Positions 17,376 through 24,124 are shown, counted from the stretch's first letter. The stretch: 64,000 nucleotides of DNA from Methylobacterium sp. 2A (GCF_009806555.1 NZ_VUOK01000061.1:62001-126000), one strand, 5' to 3'. Notes: generated from the sequence alone by a model not told the origin. Numbers and translations: made by a program.

Positions 17376-17665
17376 AGTTTCGCGTTCAGCGGCGCGCCCT
17401 GCAGCAGATCGATCGCGCGCTGAGCCACATCGCGACGCAGTCCCCGCAAGGCGCGGCTCACGTTGAAGCCCGGCTGACGGCGCTCATCGCAGTCGTGCGG
17501 GATCATCCGTACGTGGGGGCGCGGACGTCGATGCCCGGCGTGCGGCGCCTCTTCCTGACGCCCTATCCCTACCTCATCGATTATTTCGTCGGGGACGACG
17601 AGATCGTGGTGCAGCGGTTTCGCCACGCAGCCCGCAAGCCGGTATCGGGCGTAGACAAGTCATAA
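17372..17665 (+). CDS. RelE/ParE-family toxin
   Basis: 97 aa. MKFRVQRRALQQIDRALSHI opens with the typical beta strand and alpha hairpin of the ParE fold. It continues with VGARTSMPGVRRLFLTPYPY and ends with the conserved strand DEIVVQRFRHAARKP. The start is TTG, overlapping the antitoxin stop by four bases. The reading frame is complete, so unlike the parE at 3.6 kb this toxin should be functional. ParE toxins act on DNA gyrase, RelE toxins on ribosome-bound mRNA; which one applies cannot be told. Confidence 0.85.
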   Translation: MKFRVQRRALQQIDRALSHIATQSPQGAAHVEARLTALIAVVRDHPYVGARTSMPGVRRLFLTPYPYLIDYFVGDDEIVVQRFRHAARKPVSGVDKS

Positions 17666-17748
17666 TGACTGACGGCCGAATGTCGATTCGGTCGGAGCAT
17701 TAGCCTTTTCGGGGTCTGATGCTCCGTGGCAAGCCTGTTTTGCTAACC

Positions 17749-18075
17749 TTAAGCTGCCTCTCTCGTCAGAGGGGCGATCCGCTCGATCTCAGGCCCAAGG
17801 GTGCGGCTCAGCGTCTCCAGCTCGAACTGGCGCTGGAGATTGAGCCAGAACTCCGCGCTCGTCCCGAAATAGCGGCTCAGGCGCAGGGCCGTATCGGTGG
17901 AGATCCCGATCTGCTCGGCGGCAATCCGCTCGATCCGGGTCCGCGGGACGTGGCAGGCGCGTGCCACCGCACCGGCCGACAGACCCAGAGGGATCAGGAA
18001 CTCCTCCCGCAACACCTCGCCGGGATGCAAGGGGGGAAGTACGGTTTCGGTCTGGTACGCGATGGTCATGGACAT
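17749..18075 (-). CDS. higA: HigA-family antitoxin
   Basis: 108 aa HTH protein of the XRE/HigA type: LHPGEVLREEFLIPLGLSAG is the classic start of HigA antitoxins, and ISTDTALRLSRYFGTSAEFW is the recognition region found in nearly all of them. It lies 30 bp downstream of higB, the usual toxin-first order of higBA. It should repress the operon through the operator-like palindrome before higB. An ATG two codons downstream of the first is an equally good start. Confidence 0.92.
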   Translation of the reverse strand: MSMTIAYQTETVLPPLHPGEVLREEFLIPLGLSAGAVARACHVPRTRIERIAAEQIGISTDTALRLSRYFGTSAEFWLNLQRQFELETLSRTLGPEIERIAPLTREAA

Positions 18076-18105
18076 GTCTCCCTGCGGCGTAGGGCGCTGC
18101 CCCAG

Positions 18106-18336
18106 TCAGTGATAATCCTGGTCATTGATCCAGATGGCGTGCTGCCCCTGGCGATCTTTGATCAGGGGATGAAGCTTGTTGCCCGGCGGCACTTTGAGAT
18201 CGTGAAGGGAGGCCGCCGCATGGATCTGGCGCAGCTTCCGCCGTGCGGTCCGAAGGATTGCTATCGGTAGGCCTTTTGGATGCCGGCCGTGGAAAACGGC
18301 CTCCGTCATCTCATCCGCGAAACTCTGGATCGGCAT
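18106..18336 (-). CDS. higB: HigB-type toxin with an internal in-frame deletion
   Basis: 76 aa, where HigB toxins are normally about 92. The N-terminal part (IQSFADEMTEAVFHGRHPKG to LKVPPGNKLHPLIKDRQGQH) is typical. After AIWINDQ the protein jumps directly to DYH and stops. In intact HigB, INDQ is followed by a strand of the kind YRICFRW...EIV before the terminal DYH. About 16-18 residues are therefore missing in frame while the catalytic-looking C-terminal DYH is kept. This may be an attenuated toxin or an inactive remnant kept for autoregulation. Confidence 0.8.
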   Translation of the reverse strand: MPIQSFADEMTEAVFHGRHPKGLPIAILRTARRKLRQIHAAASLHDLKVPPGNKLHPLIKDRQGQHAIWINDQDYH

Positions 18337-18362
18337 GGCTGCCGCTCGTGCGCGACTCGAAA

Positions 18363-18381
18363 TGTATCGCGTAATGATACA
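18363..18381. promoter_or_regulatory. operator-like palindrome upstream of higBA
   Basis: TGTATC at 18363-18368 and GATACA at 18376-18381 form a perfect inverted repeat with a seven-base spacer, 27 bp upstream of the higB start codon on the minus strand. AT-rich palindromes of this kind overlapping the promoter are usual binding sites for HigA-type repressors. The assignment is inferred from position and symmetry. Confidence 0.6.
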
Positions 18382-18491
18382 CGCTCTTCAAGCGTGAGAC
18401 AGGCTGTGCGTCCGGGTACGCCGGCCATGGCCCTCGCAACCCGAACTCCAATCCCCACCTGAGCCGGATCGCCGCCAACCCACGGACCCCC

Positions 18492-19442
18492 ATGCAGCTC
18501 ACCGGCATCCACCATCTCACCGCGGTGACCGCCCGCGCGGCGGAGAACGTCGCGTTCTACACCGGCACGCTGGGCCTGCGCCTCGTCAAGAAGACGGTGA
18601 ACCAGGACGACGTCTCGGCCTACCACCTGTTCTACGCGGACGGGCTGGCGAGCCCCGGCACCGACATCACCTTCTTCGACTGGCCGGCGCCCCGGGAGCG
18701 GCGGGGCTCGAACAGCATCACCCGCACGCATCTGCGCGTCCCGGGCGAGGCCGCGGTGGCGTGGTGGCACGCGCGTCTGCGCGAGGCCGGGATCGTGGAG
18801 GCCGAGCCGACCCTGCGTGACGGACGCCTGACCCTCGATTTCGAGGATCCGGAGGGCCAGCGCCTCGCCCTGGTCGACGATGGCGGCACCGGGCCGGAGC
18901 ATCCCTGGGCCGGCTCGCCGGTGCCGGCCGCCTACCAGATCCGCGGCCTCGGACCGATCCGGCTCGCGGTGCCGGATCTGGGGCGCACCGCCGCCGTGCT
19001 CACCGGGGTGCTGGGCATGCGCCGGGACCGGGCGTTCCAGACGCAGGACGGACCGGTCGAGGTCTACGCCATGGGTCCGGGCGGACCGGCCGCGGAGATC
19101 CAGCTCCTGGCCGATCCCTCCGGGCCGGCGCGGCAGGGCGCGGGGGCGGTGCACCACGTCGCCTTCCGCATCCCGGATGCCGATTACGAAGCCTGGGCCG
19201 ACCGGCTCCGGACCGCCCGGGTGCCGACGAGCGGCCCCGTCGACCGCTACTACTTCCGCAGCCTCTATTTCCGCGAGCCGAACGGCATCCTGTTCGAGAT
19301 CGCCACGGATGGCCCCGGCTTCACCGCCGACGAGCCGCTGGAGACCCTGGGCGAGCGCCTCGCCCTGCCGCCGTTCCTGGAGCCGCGCCGGGCCGAGATC
19401 GAGGCGGGCCTGAAGCCGCTCCGGCCTGGACCGGTCGCCTGA
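18492..19442 (+). CDS. VOC-family ring-cleaving dioxygenase
   Basis: 316 aa with two vicinal-oxygen-chelate modules, starting MQLTGIHHLTAVTARAAENV (metal-binding His near residue 7) and VHHVAFRIPDADYEAW in the second half. The closing NGILFEIATDGPGF provides the Glu ligand. This layout matches the MhqO/MhqA-type hydroquinone-specific dioxygenases and related glyoxalase/bleomycin-resistance-like enzymes, which open aromatic rings or detoxify quinones. It stands alone; substrate unproven. Confidence 0.85.
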   Translation: MQLTGIHHLTAVTARAAENVAFYTGTLGLRLVKKTVNQDDVSAYHLFYADGLASPGTDITFFDWPAPRERRGSNSITRTHLRVPGEAAVAWWHARLREAGIVEAEPTLRDGRLTLDFEDPEGQRLALVDDGGTGPEHPWAGSPVPAAYQIRGLGPIRLAVPDLGRTAAVLTGVLGMRRDRAFQTQDGPVEVYAMGPGGPAAEIQLLADPSGPARQGAGAVHHVAFRIPDADYEAWADRLRTARVPTSGPVDRYYFRSLYFREPNGILFEIATDGPGFTADEPLETLGERLALPPFLEPRRAEIEAGLKPLRPGPVA

Positions 19443-19718
19443 GCGCCGCACCCGGCGGCAACCCTCCCATGTCTACGGCGCAGCTGCGGCCGGTGCCGCG
19501 AAGACGCTAAATCTTCGAACGATTCCAGGCCGTTCACTTCTTTCGCGGGTGTGATCCCGGCGCGCCTTGACGGGCGTGCTGCAACTGCGAAAGAAACGGC
19601 GCGCGTATGTTTGACATCCGGATCCCGGCGGGCCGCCTCGCATGGATCCGCCCCCGTCCAGCGGGACGGCGGGGATCTGCCGAACCGGGCATCAGAGGAT
19701 TCGAGGACTGATCCGTCG

Positions 19719-20492
19719 ATGAGCAAGTTCTACGAGGAGCGCGTCCTGTCAGTCCACCATTGGACCGACAATCTGTTCTCGTTCCGCACCACCCGTGATC
19801 CGGCGTTCCGCTTCCGCAACGGTGAGTTCACCATGATCGGCCTTGAGGTCGAGGGCAAGCCGCTGCTGCGCGCCTACTCGGTGGTCTCGGCCAATTACGA
19901 GGAGGAGCTGGAGTTCTTCTCGATCAAGGTCCAGGACGGGCCGCTGACCTCCAAGCTCCAGCACCTCAAGGTCGGCGACCCGATCATCGTCGGCAAGAAG
20001 CCCACCGGCACGCTGGTGCTCGACAACCTCCTGCCCGGCAAGAACCTCTACCTCCTCGGCACCGGCACGGGGCTGGCGCCGTTCCTGTCGATCATCAAGG
20101 ATCCGGAGGCCTACGACCGGTTCGAAAAGGTCGTGCTGGTCCATGGCTGCCGGCAGGTGCAGGAACTCGCCTATGGCGAGACCATCACCGAGACCCTGCC
20201 GAAGCACGAGTTCCTGGGCGAGATGATCTCGAACCAGCTGATCTACTACCCGACTGTCACCCGCGAGCCATTCCGCAACCGCGGCCGCATCACCGACCTG
20301 ATGGTCTCGGGCAAGCTCTTTTCGGACATCGGCCTGCCGGAGATGTCGATCGAGAACGACCGCTTCATGCTCTGCGGCAGCCCCGACATGATCCGCGACA
20401 CCCGGGAGCTTCTGACCTCCCGCGGCTACGAGGAGGGCAACCACGGCGAGGCCGGTCACTTCGTGATCGAGAAGGCCTTCGTCGAGAAGTAG
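19719..20492 (+). CDS. fpr: ferredoxin-NADP(+) reductase
   Basis: 257 aa bacterial (subclass I) ferredoxin/flavodoxin-NADP reductase. FAD contacts are in LRAYSVVSANYEEELEFFSI (RxYS motif), NADP contacts in LLGTGTGLAPFLSII and FMLCGSPDMIRDTRELL, and the C-terminus ends in FVIEKAFVEK as in Fpr of Azotobacter and Rhodobacter type. It shuttles electrons between NADPH and ferredoxin or flavodoxin, often in oxidative stress. The ATG at 19719 gives the family-typical MSKFYEERVLSVHHWTDNLF. A 270-bp leader precedes it. Confidence 0.95.
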   Translation: MSKFYEERVLSVHHWTDNLFSFRTTRDPAFRFRNGEFTMIGLEVEGKPLLRAYSVVSANYEEELEFFSIKVQDGPLTSKLQHLKVGDPIIVGKKPTGTLVLDNLLPGKNLYLLGTGTGLAPFLSIIKDPEAYDRFEKVVLVHGCRQVQELAYGETITETLPKHEFLGEMISNQLIYYPTVTREPFRNRGRITDLMVSGKLFSDIGLPEMSIENDRFMLCGSPDMIRDTRELLTSRGYEEGNHGEAGHFVIEKAFVEK

Positions 20493-20543
20493 GTTTTTGG
20501 GATCGAAGCACGCGCCCGGCCTGTTCAGAGCGGCTTCAAAACG

Positions 20544-20600
20544 GGTTTCCAAAGGGCGTTCGCCCTTTGGTGGGGTGCCGGGGCGACGCCCTGGCGTCCC
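20544..20600. repeat. partial intergenic hairpin repeat
   Basis: GGGTTTCCAAAGGGCGTTCG, then CCCTTTGGTGGGGTGCCGGG and GCGACGCCCTGGCG. This is the left half (two hairpins) of the four-hairpin repeat seen complete at 45.9 and 51.0 kb. It lies just downstream of the ferredoxin reductase gene and just downstream of the convergent XRE gene. Confidence 0.65.
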
Positions 20601-20603
20601 TTC

Positions 20604-20846
20604 TCAGGTTCGGTTGGCGGGTGGCCGCAGCAGCGCCCCGAACCCCTCCTGTGCGTCGCCGATGAAGCGGACCCCCTCCCCTTCGAGAACCGTGCGGATC
20701 GCCTCCAGGGTCCGGTTGCGGGGCTGGACCTGCTCGCTCTCGATCATGTTCAGGGTGACGACGGACACCGCGGCGCGGCTCGCGAGAACCCCTTGCGTCC
20801 ATTTGAGAAGTCCGCGGCCGGCGCGGATCTGTGCGGCTGTGATCAT
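20604..20846 (-). CDS. XRE-family helix-turn-helix regulator
   Basis: 80 aa, MITAAQIRAGRGLLKWTQGV start with the HTH running through VLASRAAVSVVTLNMIESEQ and an LEAIRTVLEGEGVRFI helix. These very small single-domain XRE regulators are common in rhizobia and Methylobacterium. The start at 20844-20846 is the family-typical one; in-frame codons extend further upstream but do not resemble the family. It is divergent from the Y RNA-like array, and the array promoter at 20890-20918 lies just outside its 5' end, so it is a candidate regulator of that array. Confidence 0.82.
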   Translation of the reverse strand: MITAAQIRAGRGLLKWTQGVLASRAAVSVVTLNMIESEQVQPRNRTLEAIRTVLEGEGVRFIGDAQEGFGALLRPPANRT

Positions 20847-20889
20847 GCGCAGGGGATCGCCCGAACTGAAAGAATCTTCAAGTTTCCTG

Positions 20890-20918
20890 TTGACGCAGTC
20901 GAAGCGCAGCCATATCAA
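20890..20918 (+). promoter_or_regulatory. sigma70-type promoter for the Y RNA-like array
   Basis: TTGACG at 20890-20895, a 17-base spacer and TATCAA at 20913-20918 form a good vegetative promoter. The predicted start (about 20925) falls within a few bases of the first stem of RNA unit 1 at 20928. Such a close fit between promoter and helix start supports direct transcription of the array toward rsr. Confidence 0.6.
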
Positions 20919-20927
20919 CCGCGCCAT

Positions 20928-20991
20928 CGGCCTGCCGGGCCGGTGATCTGAGGTTACCGCACCAACCTGGACGTTCGCGGCTGGCAGGCCG
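20928..20991 (+). ncRNA. Y RNA-like unit 1 (hairpin only)
   Basis: A 9-bp perfect stem CGGCCTGCC (20928-20936) / GGCAGGCCG (20983-20991) encloses GGGCCGG, eight bases, GGTTA, and an AGGTT/AACCT mini-helix at 20951-20955 / 20964-20968. It has the same GGGCCGG-N8-GGTTA block as the five following units but no tRNA-like domain. It begins about ten bases after the promoter -10 box. Confidence 0.6.
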
Positions 20992-21054
20992 CGGGGGTGA
21001 AATGCCCAGTCCACCTCGATCGTTCATGACCGGCAGACCGTCAAAGTTCACCGG

Positions 21055-21120
21055 CGCGGGCCGGAGACGCTCGGTTATCCTTGTACCGAACCTTCCCGAG
21101 TCGTCATCGACAAGCCCGCG
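21055..21120 (+). ncRNA. Y RNA-like unit 2 (hairpin only)
   Basis: Outer stem CGCGGGC (21055-21061) / GCCCGCG (21114-21120). The inner stem GACG-CTCGG (21066-21074) pairs with CCGAG-T-CGTC (21096-21105), with one bulged T. The GGGCCGG-N8-GGTTATC block spans the junction. The terminal loop is only about 21 nt, so no tRNA-like domain is present. The internal loop between the two stems is in the same place as in the long units. Confidence 0.6.
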
Positions 21121-21196
21121 TCATCCGAAGCCCCGTTTGGACGGAGCATGGCATGAAACAGCACGACGGCATTGGCGTCGCGGCGTTCGCCCGTCC

Positions 21197-21242
21197 CGGG
21201 CTGATGCGGCCATTGAGGCCATATCTCGGACGCATCAGCCCG
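21197..21242 (+). ncRNA. 12-bp perfect hairpin inside the RNA array
   Basis: CGGGCTGATGCG (21197-21208) pairs perfectly with CGCATCAGCCCG (21231-21242). The loop contains GGCC...GGCC and GCCATATC. This may be a degenerate seventh unit or a processing signal; it lacks the GGGCCGG-N8-GGTTA block, so I keep it separate. Confidence 0.4.
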
Positions 21243-21308
21243 AGAGGCTGAGGCTCGTCCTGGGGCGGCGCGCCGAGTCGCTGCCGCACGATCCAATCAG
21301 CGCGAGAA

Positions 21309-21443
21309 CCCTGCGGGCCGGCAGGGGACGGTTAACGGTCAGAGCGCCACGGGCTTGTCCCGTGGAGGTTGCGGTTTCGATCTCCGCCAGAGCCGCGAGG
21401 TTCTGAAGCTCAGAATTCCGTCTCCGACATCATGCCCGCGGGG
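21309..21443 (+). ncRNA. Y RNA-like unit 3 with tRNA-like domain, D-arm degenerate
   Basis: Outer stem 21309-21318 / 21434-21443 (10 bp, one G-U). Inner stem GGGGACGG (21324-21331) / CCGTCTCC (21418-21425). Inside, in order: an extra hairpin CCACGGG-CTTGT-CCCGTGG (21347-21365), a T-arm GCGG..CCGC with loop TTCGATC, and a 7-bp acceptor-like stem CAGAGCC/GGTTCTG closed by the tetraloop GCGA (21388-21405). The D-arm position reads AAGCTCAGAA without a GAGC partner. Instead TTCTGA/TCAGAA can compete with the acceptor stem. Confidence 0.7.
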
Positions 21444-21472
21444 GCCATCGCCCGCGATCGTGTGCAGACAAT

Positions 21473-21612
21473 CCGGGCGATGCGGGCCGGAGAGGAACGG
21501 TTACCTCGATAAGGCGGCGGTCGCGGGTTCGAATTCCGCCGGGTCGTGAGACCTGTAGCTCAGCGGGTAGAGCACCGAACACCGTTCCTCACACCACGAC
21601 CGCATCGCCCGG
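21473..21612 (+). ncRNA. Y RNA-like unit 4 with complete permuted tRNA-like domain
   Basis: The clearest unit. The outer stem is 13 perfect bp (21473-21485 / 21600-21612). The inner stem is GAGGAACGG (21492-21500) / CCGTTCCTC (21582-21590). Inside are a T-arm GCGGG-TTCGAAT-TCCGC (21523-21539), an acceptor-like stem CGGGTC-GTGA-GACCTG (21540-21555) closed by a GNRA loop, the linker TA, and a D-arm GCTC-AGCGGGTA-GAGC (21558-21573). Read from the acceptor onward it is a tRNA in circularly permuted order, with the inner stem standing for the anticodon stem. No anticodon or CCA end exists, so it is not a tRNA gene. Confidence 0.85.
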
Positions 21613-21740
21613 ACACGGGCCGGACGGCGAAGGTTATCGATGATCCGAGGGGTGCGGGTGCAAATCCCGCCGGGCCGTGAGGCCCGTAGCTCAAGCAGAG
21701 CATCGGTCAAACCCTTCGCCGCCACCATGCCCGTGCCGGG
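21608..21740 (+). ncRNA. Y RNA-like unit 5 with permuted tRNA-like domain
   Basis: Outer stem CCCGG-(A)-CACGGG (21608-21619) / CCCGTG-CCGGG (21730-21740). Inner stem CGGCGAAGG (21625-21633) / CCTTCGCCG (21713-21721). T-arm GCGGG-TGCAAAT-CCCGC (21654-21670), acceptor-like stem CGGGCC-GTGA-GGCCCG (21671-21686), TA linker, and D-arm GCTC-AAGCA-GAGC (21689-21701) with a short loop lacking the usual GG. Its first five bases are also the last five of unit 4's outer stem, so both stems cannot form fully in one molecule. Confidence 0.8.
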
Positions 21741-21767
21741 TACGCGATCGGATCAACCGGCGGGACA

Positions 21768-21898
21768 CGGCCGTGCGGGCCGACAGGAACGGGTTATCTG
21801 GAAACTTGGGTTCGAATCCCGCGGGCCGTGAGGCCTGCCGCTCGGTCGGCGCGAGCCGGGAGAGCGTACCCCGTTCCAAACCCATGACCGCACGGCCG
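21768..21898 (+). ncRNA. Y RNA-like unit 6 with permuted tRNA-like domain
   Basis: Outer stem CGGCCGTGCGG (21768-21778) / CCGCACGGCCG (21888-21898), 11 perfect bp. Inner stem GGAACGGG (21786-21793) / CCCGTTCC (21870-21877). T-arm with loop TTCGAAT (21806-21822), acceptor-like stem CGGGCC-GTGA-GGCCTG (21822-21837), and D-arm GCTC-GGTCGGCGC-GAGC (21840-21856). The start block reads GGGCCGA, one change from the others. Its 3' strand can alternatively pair with ACGGCCG/CGGCCGT at 21892-21910, a possible terminator-like alternative hairpin. Confidence 0.8.
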
Positions 21899-22057
21899 CC
21901 CGCCGGCCGTCCCTGACAAGACCGAATCTCGGCCGCCCTGGACGCGGCGGAGCACGGGGGCGCTCGCCTTCGTGCCCGCCCGATCCCGCGCGCCGTCACG
22001 AGCCACCGGCCGGCGAACGGCCGCGCTGGAGAGAGGAGAGAACGAGAGGAGCCCGCG

Positions 22058-23662
22058 ATGATGAAGTTTGCACAGATGTTCCGGCTCCGCGCCACCCCGC
22101 AGGCGGAGCCGATCCCCGGCACCGTGCCGAATTCCGCCGGAGGCCATGCCTTCGCGGTCAGCGACTGGACCCGCCTCGACCGGTTCCTCGTACTCGGCTC
22201 CGAGGGCGGTTCGTACTACGCGAGCCCGCGCGCGCTGACCGTCGAGAACGCGGTCGCGGTGCAGCGCTGCATCGGGCAGGACGGCGCCCGGGCGGTCGCC
22301 ACGATCGTGGCAGTGAGCGAGGGCGGGCGGGCTCCGAAGCAGGATCCGGCGATCTTCGCCCTGGCGCTGGCCGCCGCGTCGGCGGATTTGGCGACGCGCC
22401 GGGCGGCACTCGCGGCCCTGCCGCGGGTCTGCCGGACCGGCACGCACCTGTTCCAGTTCGCCGACGCCGTCGAGGCGATGCGCGGCTGGGGCCGAGGCCT
22501 ACGCCGGGCGGTCGGTGACTGGTACTGCGCCAAGCCGGTGGAGGCCCTGGCGTTCCAGGCGGTGAAGTACCGGACCCGCCAGGGCTGGTCGCACCGCGAC
22601 CTCCTGCGGCTGGCCCATCCGGAGACGGATGAACCGGCCCGGAAGGCGCTGTTCGACTGGATCTGCCGCGGCACCGTGACCGAGGCCGTTCCCGAGATCG
22701 TCCACGCCTTCGCGCAGGTGCAGGCGCAGGGCGTCAACGGGGCGGTGGCGGCCGCGCTGGTGCGGACCCACGGTCTGCCCTGGGAGGCGCTGCCGACCGG
22801 GCTGATGGGGAACCGCGCGGTGAACGAGGCCCTGATCGCGCGCATGCCGGTCGGTGCCCTCGTGCGCCAGCTCGGCCGCCTGACCGCCGCGGGGGCGCTC
22901 GCGCCCTTCTCGGAGGGCACTGAGCGTGTCCGGGCGGTGCTGTCGGACCGGGGGCGCATCCTCCGGGCGCGCCTCCACCCGATGGCGCTGCTGCTGGCCC
23001 TCAAGACCTACGCCTCCGGGCGGGGTCAGCGGGGCAAGCTCGCCTGGGAGCCGGTCGGGGCGATCGTCGAGGCGCTGAACGCCGCGTTCTACACGGCGTT
23101 CAGCGCGGTCGAGCCGACGGGCAAGCGCCTCGTCCTGGCGCTGGACGTGTCGGGCTCGATGGGCGGCAGCTGGGTCGCGGGCTCGACGCTCACGGCTCGG
23201 GAGGCCGCCGCCGCGATGGCGCTCGTCACCGCGGCGACCGAGGAGCGCTGGCAGGTGCTCGGCTTCACGGCCGAGTCCGGCCGGGCCTGGAACCAGGGGA
23301 GCGCGCTGACGCCGCTGACGATCGGGCCGTCGATGCGGCTCGATCAGGCGGTGCAGGCGACCGCCGACCTGCCGTTCGGCGCCACCGACTGCTCCCTGCC
23401 GATGCGCTGGGCGCTGGAGCGGGGCGTCAAGGCCGACGCGTTCGTGGTCTACACGGACTCGGAGACCTGGGCGGGGCCGGTCCACCCGGTCCAGGCGCTG
23501 CGGGCGTACCGGCAGAAGACCGGGATCCCGGCGAAGCTGGTGGTCGTGGGGCTAGTCTCCAACGGCTTCAGCATCGCCGACCCGGACGATCCCGGCATGC
23601 TCGACGTGGTCGGCTTCGACGCGGCGGCGCCGGCCGTGATCGCGGATTTCATCCGCGGCTGA
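22058..23662 (+). CDS. rsr: Ro60/Rsr RNA-binding protein (TROVE and vWA domains)
   Basis: 534 aa ortholog of the Ro 60-kDa autoantigen (Rsr in Deinococcus and Salmonella). The N-terminal TROVE/HEAT-repeat ring is recognisable by NSAGGHAFAVSDWTRLDRFL and GSYYASPRALTVENAVAVQR. The C-terminal von Willebrand A domain carries a full MIDAS: DVSGS near residue 362, the Thr in GATDCS near 442 and the Asp in VYTDSETW near 466. Ro proteins bind Y RNAs on the outside of the ring and feed structured or misfolded RNA to exonucleases such as PNPase. The gene follows the six Y RNA-like units directly and has GAGAGGAG/GAGGAG ahead of its ATG. Confidence 0.93.
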   Translation: MMKFAQMFRLRATPQAEPIPGTVPNSAGGHAFAVSDWTRLDRFLVLGSEGGSYYASPRALTVENAVAVQRCIGQDGARAVATIVAVSEGGRAPKQDPAIFALALAAASADLATRRAALAALPRVCRTGTHLFQFADAVEAMRGWGRGLRRAVGDWYCAKPVEALAFQAVKYRTRQGWSHRDLLRLAHPETDEPARKALFDWICRGTVTEAVPEIVHAFAQVQAQGVNGAVAAALVRTHGLPWEALPTGLMGNRAVNEALIARMPVGALVRQLGRLTAAGALAPFSEGTERVRAVLSDRGRILRARLHPMALLLALKTYASGRGQRGKLAWEPVGAIVEALNAAFYTAFSAVEPTGKRLVLALDVSGSMGGSWVAGSTLTAREAAAAMALVTAATEERWQVLGFTAESGRAWNQGSALTPLTIGPSMRLDQAVQATADLPFGATDCSLPMRWALERGVKADAFVVYTDSETWAGPVHPVQALRAYRQKTGIPAKLVVVGLVSNGFSIADPDDPGMLDVVGFDAAAPAVIADFIRG

Positions 23663-23756
23663 GACAGGGGCGGGCGGCTCTTTCGGGCTGCCCGCCCCCT
23701 GACCTGAGGGGGCAGCCCTCGGATCCGACCTGTCAGCGCGCGATGGGCGTGTCACG

Positions 23757-24115
23757 GGTTTCCGAAGGGCAACGCCCTTCGGTGGGTCGTCAGGGCGAAG
23801 CCCGACATTGAGCGAAGCTCGACAGCAGGGCTCTGCCCTGCACCCGCGAAAGGGCTCGCCCCAGCCCTTTTAAGGTGTTTGGGCTAGCTGCGAAACTCGC
23901 AAGTCGTGGCTCTAACATCCTGAAAGAGCACCGCCTTTTCCCCTCCCCCTTGTGGGGAGGGGCCAGGGGTGGGGGTGGTGCAGGATGAGGCGCAGCGGTG
24001 CCGTCTGCACCACCCCCACCTCCAACTCCTCCCCACAAGGGGGAGGAGAGTGCGCTTGGCCCCTGTCTCGTTGCTTCCGCAAACACCTTAAAAGGGCTGG
24101 GGCTCGCCCTTTCGA
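23757..24115. repeat. composite intergenic repeat with a long inverted repeat
   Basis: The left part (23757-23872) is the multi-hairpin repeat family (CCGAAGGGCAACGCCCTTCGG, CAGGGCTCTGCCCTG). Its end overlaps a long inverted repeat: 23846-23881 pairs with 24080-24115, including 21 perfect bp (23861-23881 / 24080-24100). The enclosed 200 bp contain CTCCCCCTTGTGGGGAG and GGGGGTGGTGCA/TGCACCACCCCC hairpins. A related copy without the inner hairpins is at 54.84 kb. It separates rsr from the convergent AsmA-like gene. Confidence 0.8.
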
Positions 24116-24124
24116 AATCAGACT

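Noticed and set aside
21541..21850. Canonical tRNA genes suggested by TAGCTCAGCGGGTAGAGC and GGGTTCGAATCCCGC
   Set aside because: The D- and T-arms are in reversed order relative to a tRNA, the acceptor-like strands meet in a GNRA loop, and there is no anticodon arm or 3' CCA. They are parts of the Y RNA-like units.
21002..21916. Open reading frames of 60-140 codons on both strands across the RNA array
   Set aside because: They overlap the paired helices, have no recognisable domain or good ribosome-binding site, and the conservation between units follows base pairing instead of codons.
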